Positions 12,084 to 26,588 of a DNA stretch of 64,000 bases are shown piece by piece. Position numbers and translations under genes: made by a program. The first letter of the stretch is position 1. Each line of letters starts with the position of its first letter. The stretch covers positions 310,001-374,000 of the forward strand of contig NW_019028981.1 in the NCBI RefSeq assembly GCF_002105155.1. Direction: 5' to 3'. This DNA comes from Lobosporangium transversale (taxonomy: Eukaryota > Mortierellomycota > Mortierellomycetes > Mortierellales > Mortierellaceae). The notes under the pieces are model-generated. The model had not been told where the DNA came from. It was given only the letters and a program-made list of their open reading frames with translations, and did not search any database.

Positions 12084-13745
12084 ATGCCTCTACAAGTCAT
12101 CCGGGCGGTCGACAACCTTGAGCGCTATAGCATTGCTAGGTCAAATGTCAACATTTACCACAATGTTGCCGTCGGCAACAGAATTCAATTAGTCCATTCA
12201 TCCTTTGTGCATGATGTCATCACTGCAAGTCTTCATGAATGGGTGCAGCTACTTTTGACTCCTGTCACACAACTTATTGAGTCGCATCCTTCACTTTCAG
12301 CTGTCTTGAGTGATTATTTAACAGCCAAGCCCGTATTCATGCGTCTCGAGACAATCAATCTCCTACAATTGGTCCGGATTGTCCCTGTGTCTCTCAAGGA
12401 GGCTGTGCAGATTGCACAGATCCTAGAAGAGGAACACAATATCCCCTTTGATCTTTCAGATCAAACTTCCCCATTATGGCGACTGGTGATCGCTCCTATC
12501 GAGAAATCATCATCGTCGTCTTCATTTTATCTGCTCTTTGTGTTCCATCATGTCATAGCCGATGGACGGTCTGCGATGACTGTGACAGAGCAATTAATAC
12601 AACATCTTAATACACAAGCCCAAGGTCGGCAGGCATATCCACGTGCCAGTGCTGATGGATCGAACCTCAATCGCTTCAACATCCCAATCAGGCACACTAA
12701 TCCTATTCCACTTTCGATCGAATCTCGCGTTAACTGCTATCCTTCTCTCTGGACCTTGATCACGGAAGCCTCGAGAGCACTACTGCTTCCAGGGTCGGTG
12801 AAGAAGATATTGGAAACTAAATACTGGGCTGGAGAGATTGATAGCACACTGGAGGAGCCAAATGTGACAGAAATGGTATTATTACAATTCACACAATCAG
12901 AAACAAGTCGAGTGATCCAAGCAGCCAAACGAAGCAAGACCACGGTCCAGTCGATTCTGTTCTCGGGAGCTGTGTTTGCAACAAAAAACGTATTCATGAC
13001 CGGTCAGCAAAAGCATTATAATGAAAATTACGACCGAAGTGGAAAGAGCGAGGAGGCAATTGTGTTTGCGACGCCTGTGTCTCTCCGTGACTTGATTCCA
13101 ATCCCAATTCCTTCAGAAGACTTGGGGAATTATACGTCCGAGATCTTGCACAATAACATCCGGATCCATGAAGAATCTGAGTTTTGGGAGACGAGCCGGG
13201 TATATCGTGAACAAGTAATTCGAGGAACAAGGACTAAAAAGGGGTTACAGGATTTATTGGAACACTTTGGGATGTTGAGTCTGCTACCTAAGAGTGATGG
13301 TGCATGGGAGGCGTTCATGGCGAGTAAAGTATATAAGGACCAACATGGACGGAAGGCCTCCGTCAAGTTGTCGAACCTAGGGCGCGGTTGGACTCGGTCT
13401 ATTCCAAGTGATGAAGATGGGAGAGGAGACCAAGCGGATGGAAATGGTGGCACTCTTAATAGCGGTAAGAACGGAGTAAGATCCGATACTCAAATGTTCA
13501 GTATCAAAGACGCGATCTTCTCGCAGTCGTCGGGTGTCACAGCTTCAGCACTGACCATGAATGTGGCAACGGCCAATAATATCATGACTGTAACTACAAC
13601 ATGGCAGAAAGCAGGTTTCAAGGGTAGAGCCCGTGGCGAGTTGTTTGTTAGCGAGTTTAAACGTATTTTATTTGAAGCAATTGAGACTATGGAGAAAGGA
13701 AAAGAACACTACTTTTTCATGGATGCAGTAAGAAATGATAAGTGA
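12084..13745 (+). CDS. Alcohol acetyltransferase-like acyltransferase
   Basis: This is a single-exon gene of 553 aa. I place the start at the ATG at 12084 and not the upstream in-frame ATG at 11979. MPLQVIRAVDNLERYSIARS is the conserved family N-terminus, and the upstream residues overlap the ADAM 3' end region and are low complexity. The catalytic HxxxDG motif is visible as HVIADG (His156, Asp160, Gly161), the hallmark of BAHD/condensation-type acyltransferases. The LERYS...YHNVA opening matches the fungal alcohol O-acetyltransferase (AATase) family. Such enzymes use acetyl-CoA to make acetate esters, but some paralogues acylate sterols or other acceptors, so the substrate is open. It lies only 182 bp downstream of the ADAM stop codon on the same strand, with its own presumed promoter. 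Confidence 0.85.
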   Translation: MPLQVIRAVDNLERYSIARSNVNIYHNVAVGNRIQLVHSSFVHDVITASLHEWVQLLLTPVTQLIESHPSLSAVLSDYLTAKPVFMRLETINLLQLVRIVPVSLKEAVQIAQILEEEHNIPFDLSDQTSPLWRLVIAPIEKSSSSSSFYLLFVFHHVIADGRSAMTVTEQLIQHLNTQAQGRQAYPRASADGSNLNRFNIPIRHTNPIPLSIESRVNCYPSLWTLITEASRALLLPGSVKKILETKYWAGEIDSTLEEPNVTEMVLLQFTQSETSRVIQAAKRSKTTVQSILFSGAVFATKNVFMTGQQKHYNENYDRSGKSEEAIVFATPVSLRDLIPIPIPSEDLGNYTSEILHNNIRIHEESEFWETSRVYREQVIRGTRTKKGLQDLLEHFGMLSLLPKSDGAWEAFMASKVYKDQHGRKASVKLSNLGRGWTRSIPSDEDGRGDQADGNGGTLNSGKNGVRSDTQMFSIKDAIFSQSSGVTASALTMNVATANNIMTVTTTWQKAGFKGRARGELFVSEFKRILFEAIETMEKGKEHYFFMDAVRNDK

Positions 13746-14470
13746 GAGGGAGAAGAAGCGGCATAAATATCTCCGCGATAGCCTAGTCAGAGAATAGTTG
13801 ATATTCCTTTGCAATCTATTGATGCTTTATTACTCTGCAAGACCAATGTTTTTCGCTGTGCTCTAGGAATGCACATCTCGGAAGGCGAATGCCTGTCAAA
13901 ATGCGCATATTCAGAGGAAAAAAGGAGGGAGAAGGAGGTGATGCGCGTCGAAAATACCCCTGCCGATGTCTGCTTTGCTTGTATGCAGGTGGTGGTTGTG
14001 GTATCGAAGATATTTTTGTATGATCAACAAGGATCAATTGAATGCATGTATAAGTTGTACTCTTTTTTTTTTTAGCCTTTTCACATTCAGACATTTCATC
14101 ATAGAGTGGGTGACTTTTGGTTTACCATTTATAATAAAAAAGATATCGAGGACTCATCAAAGATGAATAGCCACTCCTTCCCCTTTATCCGCGCATTCAT
14201 TGTTTAATTTTCATCATTCCTATGCAATGATTTACTGCATCCCTTGTGATTAGGAATGAGTAAATGAATCGTAGGGTGCAGAAATGCAGATTCTAAAGAC
14301 ATGTTTGTTACTCTTGCTGGCAAGAAGCATCGTGTCTGCTGCACGTTGTTCTGTGTTTGATTTAATGCACATTGTGAACAAAAGAAGGAGACACAGGGAC
14401 ACAAAGAGAAAGAGAAAAAGGCAAGGAAAAAGGGAAAAGAGGGGTCTGTGTTGTAATATCAAGCTCAAGA

Positions 14471-14509
<39 letters not shown>

Positions 14510-15575
14510 CGAATCAAGTTCAAAAGGTACAGAAATAACTAACGGGAGAGACAGGGAACAAAAGGGGATCACAAACAACTCTTCCGCAAACAAGGATACA
14601 TGTGTACATGTGTCAAGGCTAAAAAAAAAAAAAAAAAAAAAAAAAAAAGAAACTATGAATCATTCTACATTAAACATGCACGAGGTGGCTGGTTAGTTGT
14701 AGGCAATGCTCGGACGAGGTTTTTTTTATGAAGTTATTTATGCTTCCCACGAAAGGATGTACGGAATGTCCTTTTTCTGTCCACAGTCCTCTTAGACCAA
14801 GCTGGCACTATTATTGCTTTGGTCTCCTCAATGTGTTTCTTGTTCTTGATCTTTCTAATCTTTGTGTTGGTCTGTTTCTACTCGTATCGTAGCCTTTGTG
14901 TTGTCAATGATTCAACTGTTAAATCTATTCATGTCTTTTCGTATTCCCTCATCTTGTTTCTCCACTGTGTGTGAAGTGTTTGAAACACTTATTCGGAAGA
15001 GGAAGCGCTTGATCTTTTCTTTGAAAAGACCACACAAGCATCAGTCATGAAGATGGTCTGGCATTGACTGCCTTGCCTAACAGGCTTCTCCCACGAGAAA
15101 AAATAGAGCCCTGTGTGGCTCTTTTTTTTTTTTATGCTGTTGTTTGTGGGGTGTACCATGGTGGTCAGAGAACAAGAACCTTTTTTTTTTCCTGGCCCTG
15201 AAAAAATAATCCAACAATAATCTTCAACAATCAATTGGATAACACCATGTTGGAGTGAACGAAGGTGGGGCTAGTTGGTGTTTCTGTTTTTATTTTCAGC
15301 GCGTCTGTTGTTTACTTCTTTTCTTTCTTTCTTTTTTTTTTTTATTTTTTTTTTTTAAAAAAACTTCATTCTTCTCATTCCGAACTCAACTTCTCTCTTT
15401 TCTTTCATCACATTACACAATCCTTCCTGTCTCCTTGCTATTGCATTGCCATCACGTTACAATCACCCCTCTCACTATCTCAATTTCATTCTCCCTTTGT
15501 ATCTCACTGTCTTTTGTGTAATCTGCCCTACTTGTCTCCAAATCCCTTACTCTCCTTTTTGCCCTATCTTGGTCA
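13746..15575. other. Intergenic region with two long homopolymer tracts
   Basis: No gene is recognised. It contains T35 (about 14475-14509) and A28 (about 14621-14648), plus shorter T runs near 15122 and 15330. The final 200 bp is C/T-rich and leads into the kinesin start codon. Confidence 0.5.
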
Positions 15576-20024
<4,449 letters not shown>

Positions 20025-20784
20025 AAACCATTTAGTTTTTGTTTATTGTTATCTTGTAATATATACACCTTTTTCTTATAAAGCTGATAATTGAAAAAAA
20101 CAAAAACAAAAAAAAATCTTGCCCTCATTCTCATTCATCATCTCTGGATCATACGGTGCATGCGAAAACATAAAATGATACCTTGCTTCTATGTGACTCT
20201 TCCGTCGAATACAAGTTTTTGATAGTAATTTCGGGATATGATTTATTATTCTTCAGAATTCTTTCTCCACTCTCCATGGAAGGCTCACTAACAGTGAAAA
20301 GGGACTATATACATATACATTATAAAAGCAGCAGAGGAACAAAGGAATGTTTCAGGGTTTGGGCGAAGTACTTAAACGACATAACATTGTTAGTAAATCC
20401 GGCTGTAAAAGACTTCCACATGGACTAATTTATGCATGCTTTTGAGAGACAAAGAAAGCATGCATTGATTCAGCTGAAGAAACATAGAGCAACCATGATA
20501 GATCGTAAATAAAATGGATAGGAGACAGATGTGGTATAGCGAATAATAATTGGACCTGGGCATGACTGGAGAAGCGGCAAGAGCTGCTCGTGAGTGTGGA
20601 TCCTATTGATCAAAAGCAAGTTGAAAGATCTCATAAATATCTATGCCGGCTACACACTGCGGGGAGGGGCTTTTGAATTATACACATTGAGAAGGATTAC
20701 CTTGTGTTGGCGCTGCTGTCTCTGACAGATCAATTTGCAAGGCCAGATTAAGATGGATGTATCCAATGTATAATAATATCAAGA
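20025..20784. other. Intergenic region, kinesin 3' side
   Basis: AT-rich sequence without a recognised gene. It ends where similarity to LINE-derived sequence begins at about 20785. Confidence 0.45.
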
Positions 20785-21089
20785 CAGTTGGAGTTGCCTT
20801 GAAACCAACTTTCCAACTCTGAGTGATGGACTTAGGCGAAAGTCCATGGTAAATGCCCTGTATAGGCCAATCTGATGTGCGCTCTATCTCGTCCTCATCC
20901 TTATCCTCATCGTCGTCACTCCTATCATGGCATCGTACTTCCCGCACGCCACTGATGTGCATCTCTAGAGATCCCCAAATGTACTCCTCCTCTGCTGTAG
21001 TAAAAGTTAGGTCTTTGTCCTTTGGGGTCTACACCTCTTCTTGTCCTTTGTGCTTGCTCCTACATCGCTTTTAGTTCTTTCCTCCATGT

Positions 21090-21090
<1 letters not shown>
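20785..21090 (-). mobile_element. Degenerate LINE 3'-region fragment
   Basis: Read on the minus strand, this encodes GVREVRCHDRSDDDED...DWPIQGIYHGLSPKSITQSWKVGFK. It closely matches part of the larger LINE copy just downstream (GVREVRRHGDRNGDDEE...DWSVQDIYHGLTPKSIAQSWKVGFK, encoded around 21800-22000). The nucleotide match continues to about 21090, where a poly(T) run begins. It is an older, frame-disrupted copy lacking the reverse transcriptase. Confidence 0.8.
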
Positions 21091-21120
<30 letters not shown>

Positions 21121-21239
21121 GGTAACAAGGACTCAAGAGGTCATCTAGAATTTATTAAGATGTTAGCTCTATAAATGGGTTGCCCCATTACTGGAGTCAC
21201 AAATAAAGCGGTATCCAATAATCGACCGAAGTCGCAAGT
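21091..21239 (-). mobile_element. Short LINE 3' tail insertion
   Basis: A T tract (about 21092-21120) followed by ggtaacaaggact...gaatttattaagatg is, on the minus strand, a 3' end of the form ATAAATTC...GTCCTTGTTACC-poly(A). The same tail motif ends the neighbouring copies. The body is only about 120 bp and has no coding capacity. It interrupts sequence between the degenerate fragment and the next LINE copy. I could not define a target-site duplication. Confidence 0.6.
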
Positions 21240-22752
21240 TTTTTTTTTTGATAACAAGGACCCTCAGGGTCATGGGATTTATTTTCTACACTCTATGAAC
21301 AAAATGCTCCAGAAACTATAGTCAATAAACAGCTATTACTGCACAAACGACAAGAGCCGCTGTATCCATGATTTCATAAACCCTGACCGCCGTGGTTGGT
21401 ACTCAAAGTCCACCTTTCCGACGTGGCCTGTTGCGCAACGCGACAAATTATCCGCTATCCATAGTCATCAAAAACTTCATTCCACCTAGCCGCTCCATCA
21501 CGTCCAGGTTGGTTTTCCCAAGGTAACTGTCCCGGACTCGGTCATCCGCGATCTTGTAGATCTCTTTTACATTCAGCTTCTGTCTTTGTCTGAGGGAAGG
21601 GACAAGGAAATCATTGCTACTACGTCTGTGCTCCCCAACACAGTTGCCTCCTCTAGCGCGTTTGCTCATAGCAGTGATTCCACGAGCCTTTTCCCATTCA
21701 ACGGTGACTTTACACCGTTTGTTCCAGATTTCTGTACGACCGAATTCCTCTATGGCCTTGACGAAGCGCCCTGCCATATATGTAGCTATCCTTGTTGTTG
21801 TCTTGAAGCCAACTTTCCAACTCTGAGCAATGGACTTGGGCGTAAGTCCATGGTAAATGTCCTGCACAGACCAATCTGGTGTGTGCTCTCTCTCTTCCTC
21901 ATCATCGCCGTTCCTATCACCATGGCGTCGTACTTCTCGCACACCATCGATATGCATCTCCAGAGTTTTCCAAATGTAGTCCTCCTCTGCCGCAGTAAAA
22001 GTTGGCTCTTTTGTCCTTGGTGGGTCTACACCTCTCTCTCTGGCCCTTTGTGCTTGCTCCTGCACTGCTTTCAACTCTTTCCTCCATGTCCTCTCCCCTA
22101 TCACATTCACATTTTGGATTATCTCCTTCCACTTCTCGGCCTGAGTCTCCATCGTCCTTGGACATCTCCAGATGTGCGATGTGTCTTCATCCTCTGTCCC
22201 ACACACTCTGCAGTTGCCGTCTTCATAAAGGTCCGGCCTCCAGTGTCTCATATATGACTGTGTAGGCAACATTCCATGGAGTTTCTTGATCCTGTGCGCT
22301 CGCTTTTGGCAGTCCGCTGGGCTGGTGAAGAGTCCTTTCGGTAGGTTGCTATCATGAACAATGTTCATAGTAGCTCGCCAATCAATTTTTGTCCAATCCT
22401 TAACATGCTCCTGCATCCTGTTGTGAGCGATCCACGTGTGATGTGTACGAGTTGTTGACTGTAACTTAAGGATCTGCCTTAAGTCATCTTCCGCTGGTAC
22501 ACCGTTGAACTTTGCATGGCAGTACATGTCATTATGCTTCGTTATGTTGATATCCCATAGCTCGCCATAATGTCCATGTTTTGCTGCTTCGTCCGCTTCT
22601 TCGTTCCCTCGGTTGCCGGCATGTCCTTTGACCCACTCGACCGTGACTTCCGATCCTTGTTGAATAAATGCGTTGTGTATAGTTGCCCACCATACTGCAT
22701 ACGGTGATCTAATACGTTGTCGCAACGTGCGCCCTGCCATATATGTAGCCAC
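21240..22752 (-). mobile_element. 5'-truncated LINE carrying RNase H and CCHC region of ORF2
   Basis: One minus-strand frame of 434 codons (22752-21448) is open. It begins inside an RNase H domain (VTVEWVKGHAGNRGNEEADEAAKHG, with the terminal His and Asp active-site context). It continues into a zinc-knuckle-like CRVCGTEDEDTSHIWRC typical of LINE ORF2 C-termini. The reverse transcriptase and endonuclease are absent. The 3' end is ATAAATCCCATGACC...GTCCTTGTTATC followed by about ten A (poly(T) on plus at 21240-21249). There is no ATG at the 5' boundary. This is a dead, truncated retrotransposon copy with a still-open frame, suggesting recent insertion. Confidence 0.85.
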
Positions 22753-22927
22753 CTTCAGTTGTTAACGTTAACACGCTACCATATCACGTGATAACTATGT
22801 TCGTACCATCCATGACCTTGAGCTTTACTTTATAGAACTCTGGCGCACAAGACCCTGAAAAAATCACTGTCTTAAGAACCGGGGGGTTATACTGAGATGC
22901 CCTTAAAAACCGCAACGAGACGCAAAT

Positions 22928-23033
22928 ACATAGAACACACTGAAGTTTTTTTTTTTTTTTTTTTTTTTTGATAACAAGGACCCACGAGGTCATGTAGGAT
23001 TTATTTTGATGTTAGACATAGAACACACTGAAG
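22928..23033 (-). mobile_element. 70-bp LINE tail insertion with 18-bp target-site duplication
   Basis: The 18-mer acatagaacacactgaag occurs at 22928-22945 and again at 23016-23033. Between them lie 70 bp: a poly(T) run of about 24 and then gataacaaggacccacgagg...ttattttgatgttag. On the minus strand that is the LINE 3' tail ending in poly(A). Direct repeats flanking a poly(A)-ended, severely 5'-truncated insert are the signature of target-primed reverse transcription. Confidence 0.9.
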
Positions 23034-23147
23034 TGTTGTACCAAGATAAAGGTCTTTATTAGTTTATGATACATATAATACTATACAAGTAACTAGTGCT
23101 GAGATGAATGAGGTTGCATACCTGAAGTGTTGTACCAAGATAAAGGT
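23028..23147. repeat. 26-bp direct repeat, 94-bp spacing
   Basis: A 26-base segment containing ctgaagtgttgtaccaagat occurs at 23028-23053 and 23122-23147. It partly overlaps the LINE tail's target-site duplication. It may be the edge of an older repetitive element; the TGTTG start hints at an LTR, but I could not find matching ends. Confidence 0.6.
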
Positions 23148-23751
23148 AAGGAACACTTCAGGGACGGAGAGTCCACTATTTATTATAGCGGGGAGGATCG
23201 GGTGGCTGAGCTCACGTCCAGGCAGGACGGGGTGGGTTTGAGGGTACCACTATAGGTATACCTCTGGTCCTACCTACCATGACGTCACTTGTTATAGGAC
23301 GTGAGCTTAAGTTGTCTCGATTTAGGACAACCCTGTCGTAAATGACGCCTATTCATTTACCTAAATATGTATTTCCTTTCAATTTATTTATTTCCTATCA
23401 TCCTATTTTCTACCATTTTTAAATAGTATTTTAGTAGCTTTTTCCTTCACTGCAAAAACGGCATCTCTCTTCTTATTATCGATGCCCTTTTGCAGGTGAG
23501 TTTATCTTCATTATTCTCATTATGAATTCTCAGAAAATTAGCAGTTATTAAAGATCTCTCTTTTTATTATCGATGCCCTTTTGCAGCATCCTCAAAATCA
23601 TTCAAAGCATTACTTAGGATCACTATCGTATCCCAAAACCACGAGGCTCTTGCCCAATTCTTCATTTTTCATCATTACCTACTAGTTTCCAGAGATCACT
23701 AGTAGATGCTCTACGACAACCCATCAAACTGGATCAATTCCGATTGGGTCG
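23148..23751. repeat. Non-coding stretch with a 33-bp direct repeat
   Basis: A 33-bp segment (its core attatcgatgcccttttgc) is present at 23463-23495 and 23554-23586 with one mismatch, a 91-bp spacing. The rest holds no recognised gene. Around 23160-23340 is a GC-richer block unlike its AT-rich surroundings, possibly a remnant of a repeat. Confidence 0.55.
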
Positions 23752-23824
23752 GCCCTAATGGCTTAGTGGTTATAGCGTCCCACTCGTAATGGGAAGGTCC
23801 TCGGTTCAACTCCGAGTTGGGGCA
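23752..23824 (+). tRNA. tRNA-Thr (anticodon CGU)
   Basis: A full cloverleaf can be drawn. Acceptor strands GCCCTAA and TTGGGGC pair with one G-T wobble. The D arm contains AGTGGTTAT. The anticodon stem TCCCA/TGGGA encloses the loop CTCGTAA with anticodon CGT. The T arm is CTCGG-TTCAACT-CCGAG. The discriminator base is A at 23824. There is no intron and CCA is not encoded. It reads ACG threonine codons. Confidence 0.95.
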
Positions 23825-23843
23825 AAACTTTTATCTTTACTGC

Positions 23844-23850
23844 TTTTTTT
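23844..23850 (+). terminator. RNA polymerase III T-run terminator
   Basis: T7 lies 20 bp after the tRNA-Thr 3' end; an earlier T4 at 23829-23832 may already suffice. Confidence 0.6.
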
Positions 23851-23867
23851 AATGATCTTTCTACAAC

Positions 23868-24506
23868 GGATTAATCTATTTGGCAGCCCAGTTGCCAAAT
23901 AACATTCATTATTTACTTGGCAGCCTACCCAGCGTTATTTGGCCTCTAACTATTTTTTTTTTTTTTTTTTTTTTCATTCCTAGGAACCGTATATGTTTAT
24001 AACGCTCATACTTCAAATTAATAAAGCTCCCGTCTTCTACGTCATAGTTATGTGTAGTGACATTGTCTTGTCTCATTTAGAAAACTAATGACTTTTTTTT
24101 TTCAAGTAGGTCGCTCATACAGTTTTGGAGGTGCCATTTGGAGATCAATGCCTATGAGAGGTTTTCGCTCGGAGCAAACGCGTCTCACCTGCTACCTAGA
24201 CGTCTTCAATAAATCATTCCCTAACCGTGTACATTGAAGGCTGTTTTGTGAAGATGTCATCGCCGCTGCCCTTAGTACCTCCGGCGGCATTAGCTGTGCA
24301 AGGCAATGTATCCACAGAACGCTGCCTGTTTTACCACTGATGTTATGACCCTGTTATCAAAAAAAAAAAAAAAAAAAAAAAGTAATGTATTTGGCAGCCC
24401 AGCTGCCACCCAAGAGTGCGAAGTTAAGTGGCAGCCCCCAGAAGTAGGCTGCCAAATAGAGGCAAAAATTACTATAATTGGTATGGGCTGCCAAATAGAT
24501 TAATCC
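23868..24506. mobile_element. 639-bp MULE-like MITE next to tRNA-Thr
   Basis: The ends are perfect 23-bp terminal inverted repeats (23868-23890 and 24484-24506), beginning GGATTAATCTATTTGG. They are flanked by exact 9-bp direct repeats ttctacaac at 23859-23867 and 24507-24515. Nine-base duplications are typical of Mutator-like elements. Further TTTGGCAGCC-type motifs recur inside both ends in both orientations. No transposase frame is present, so it is non-autonomous. Its left end is 44 bp beyond the tRNA. It contains a T tract and, at about 24340-24381, a LINE poly(A) tail. Confidence 0.9.
24340..24381 (+). mobile_element. LINE 3' tail inside the MITE, plus orientation
   Basis: The motif gatgttatgaccctgttatc followed by about 22 A matches the LINE tail seen on the minus strand at 21250 and 22970, here in the opposite orientation. 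The segment before it is too short to show coding sequence. A possible 7-bp duplication aatgtat flanks the region (about 24305 and 24384), which is weak. Confidence 0.55.
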
Positions 24507-24882
24507 TTCTACAACTGTTTTCTTCGACATGTGGAGACTGTGGGTAAATTACGATCGATCATTTTGCATGCCGTCGGAGGCGGCTTGAACAGGACGCGAT
24601 CTTGGCCGTACGACTTTTTCTTTAGAAAAACGAGCAAATCAAATATAAGATCGTTCAAAAGAGTAAAATAAAAAAGCTTTGACCCCACACGGTTCATGTC
24701 TGCGTTGTATTCGGCACAACTATGAGCCGACTACGTATGCGTCTCGCAGTAACTCTCTCATTACTCATTACTCCATTCATGAATTATACCTTTTTTTCTT
24801 TTTTTTTCTCCCACCCACATTTCTTTCTTTCTCACTTTAACTGTAAATTCACCACCAACACTAATAATAACGACAGCCATCA
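24507..24882. other. Promoter region of the hydratase gene
   Basis: 376 bp without a gene, beginning with the MITE target-site duplication. C/T-rich DNA precedes the hydratase start codon. Confidence 0.5.
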
Positions 24883-25945
24883 ATGTCTCAAGGCTCTTCA
24901 ACAGCACCTCAGGTAGATCTCTCCAAGGCTGTCGGTTTCCAGCCTCCGCCTCAGCGTGTGATCTACACAGCACGAGACCTGATGCTCTATGCTCTCTCCA
25001 TCGGCGTCCAACCCTCAGAGCTTCATTTCTTATACGAAAACGACCGCAACTTTTCGGCCTTCCCAACATATCCTCTTGTCTTGGGACTTAAGAAAGACAA
25101 CCATGGTGTATCCGTTTATGGTGCAGGCGGAAAAGAGGATATTCCAGGAATCCCTTCCTATGACCCCAACAAGCTTGTACATGGTGACCAGTCGCTCGAG
25201 ATCTTGAGATATCCTTTACCGCTCGAAGGCACATTCGAATTGCATACCAAAGTCACTGGTGTCTATGATAAGGGTAAAGGCATGGTCATTGAACGCACCA
25301 CCACCATGGTTGATCCTAAGGAACCCAATAAACCCTATGCTTCCATGAAGGGCTCTGCCTTTGTGAGAGGTGCCGGTGGCTGGGGTGGTCCCAAGGGTCC
25401 TAAGCCTGAGGCCTTGGATCCTCCTAAGGATAAGCAACCTGATGCTTCATATGAGGACAGAACCACGGATGATACTGCTATCTTGTACCGTCTTTCTGGG
25501 TAAGTTAGACTGTTATTTTTTTTTTATGTTCAGCGGTCTTTTTGTCATTCTTCAGCTTTTTTAACTGATACAGTATCTTTTTTTAAAAAAAAACATTTAT
25601 AGTGACTATAATCCTCTTCATATTGATCCTACAATTGCTCCTCGCGTTGGATTCAAAAAACCAATCTTGCATGGCCTCTGCACTTATGGACACGCTGCAC
25701 ATGCTGTCCTTAAGACCTTTGCATCTTCTGACCCCAGTGCACTCAAGTCCATCACCGGTCGTTTCACAGCTCCCGTTTACCCTGGAGACACACTCGTCAC
25801 CAACATGTGGAAGGTCCCGAGTGATCACAAAGACCAAGAGAAAATCATCTTTCAAGTCGTTGCCAAAGAGTCCAACCAGATTGTCATCAACGGAGGATGT
25901 GTCGTCCTCTGGAGTAAGGGCAAGAGGCCTGAGAGCAAATTGTAA
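24883..25945 (+). CDS. Peroxisomal enoyl-CoA hydratase 2 (MaoC-like)
   Basis: Two exons (24883-25499 and 25603-25945) give 319 aa. The intron splits the glycine of the hydratase-2 signature YRLSGDYNPLHIDP (about residues 201-214), which holds the catalytic Asp and His. The N-terminal half is the non-catalytic hot-dog fold and the C-terminal half the MaoC catalytic fold, as in the hydratase domain of MFE-2/Fox2. The protein ends in Ser-Lys-Leu, a canonical type 1 peroxisomal targeting signal. It should hydrate trans-2-enoyl-CoA to (R)-3-hydroxyacyl-CoA in peroxisomal beta-oxidation. It is free-standing, with no dehydrogenase or SCP2 part. Confidence 0.93.
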
Positions 25946-26588
25946 AATAAGAATGTTCCATGATGAGAACAAAACAGAGTACGCTCAATTCAGAGTTCAA
26001 AAAAATGCAAGACGTTCGTGCTTGATAAAAAAAAAAAGATATCGTTTATTTCGAGAATAAAAATAATAATAAAAAACTGTGACGCTATGGATTAATGGCA
26101 ATGCCACTTGCATGAAATGTAGTCATCGGTGAATAATAGCCGATTTAAAAAGCGAAAAAAGACAAGGGTATGGTGATGGTACAAGGAGGATAAGAGTACA
26201 GGTCGTCTACCCTGGATCATAATTGTCCAGGGATAAGAAAAGCGCGAAAAACAAAAAACTACAGATCAGACATTTAAAATTGTATAAAAAAAAGTCATGA
26301 AATACATCTAATCAAAGGAGAGGAAAGCATAAATGTACAGGACAGAGAGAGTTGAGAGGCAAATAATGATGCCCCTGACACATCGGAACAAACAATAATT
26401 AGATGTTCCTTTGAGCTCAAAGTGAGAGATTAGATGCAAATCATCAACCATAAAAAAAAAAAGGAGAGGATACTGACAGCCAAATTGAAGAGTAAATGAG
26501 TATGATACAGCCGCAAGAATAAAAATCAAGTACTCAAAGACCAAGCGCTAGAAAAATAATGAAGCCCAATCACGTTGGCAGGACAAGC
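25946..26588. other. Convergent intergenic region
   Basis: The 3' flanks of the hydratase and of the bZIP gene meet here. AT-rich, with no gene recognised. Confidence 0.5.

Noticed and set aside
23034..23340. Solo LTR starting TGTTG
   Set aside because: No matching CA-type end or flanking duplication found; only a 26-bp direct repeat is certain.
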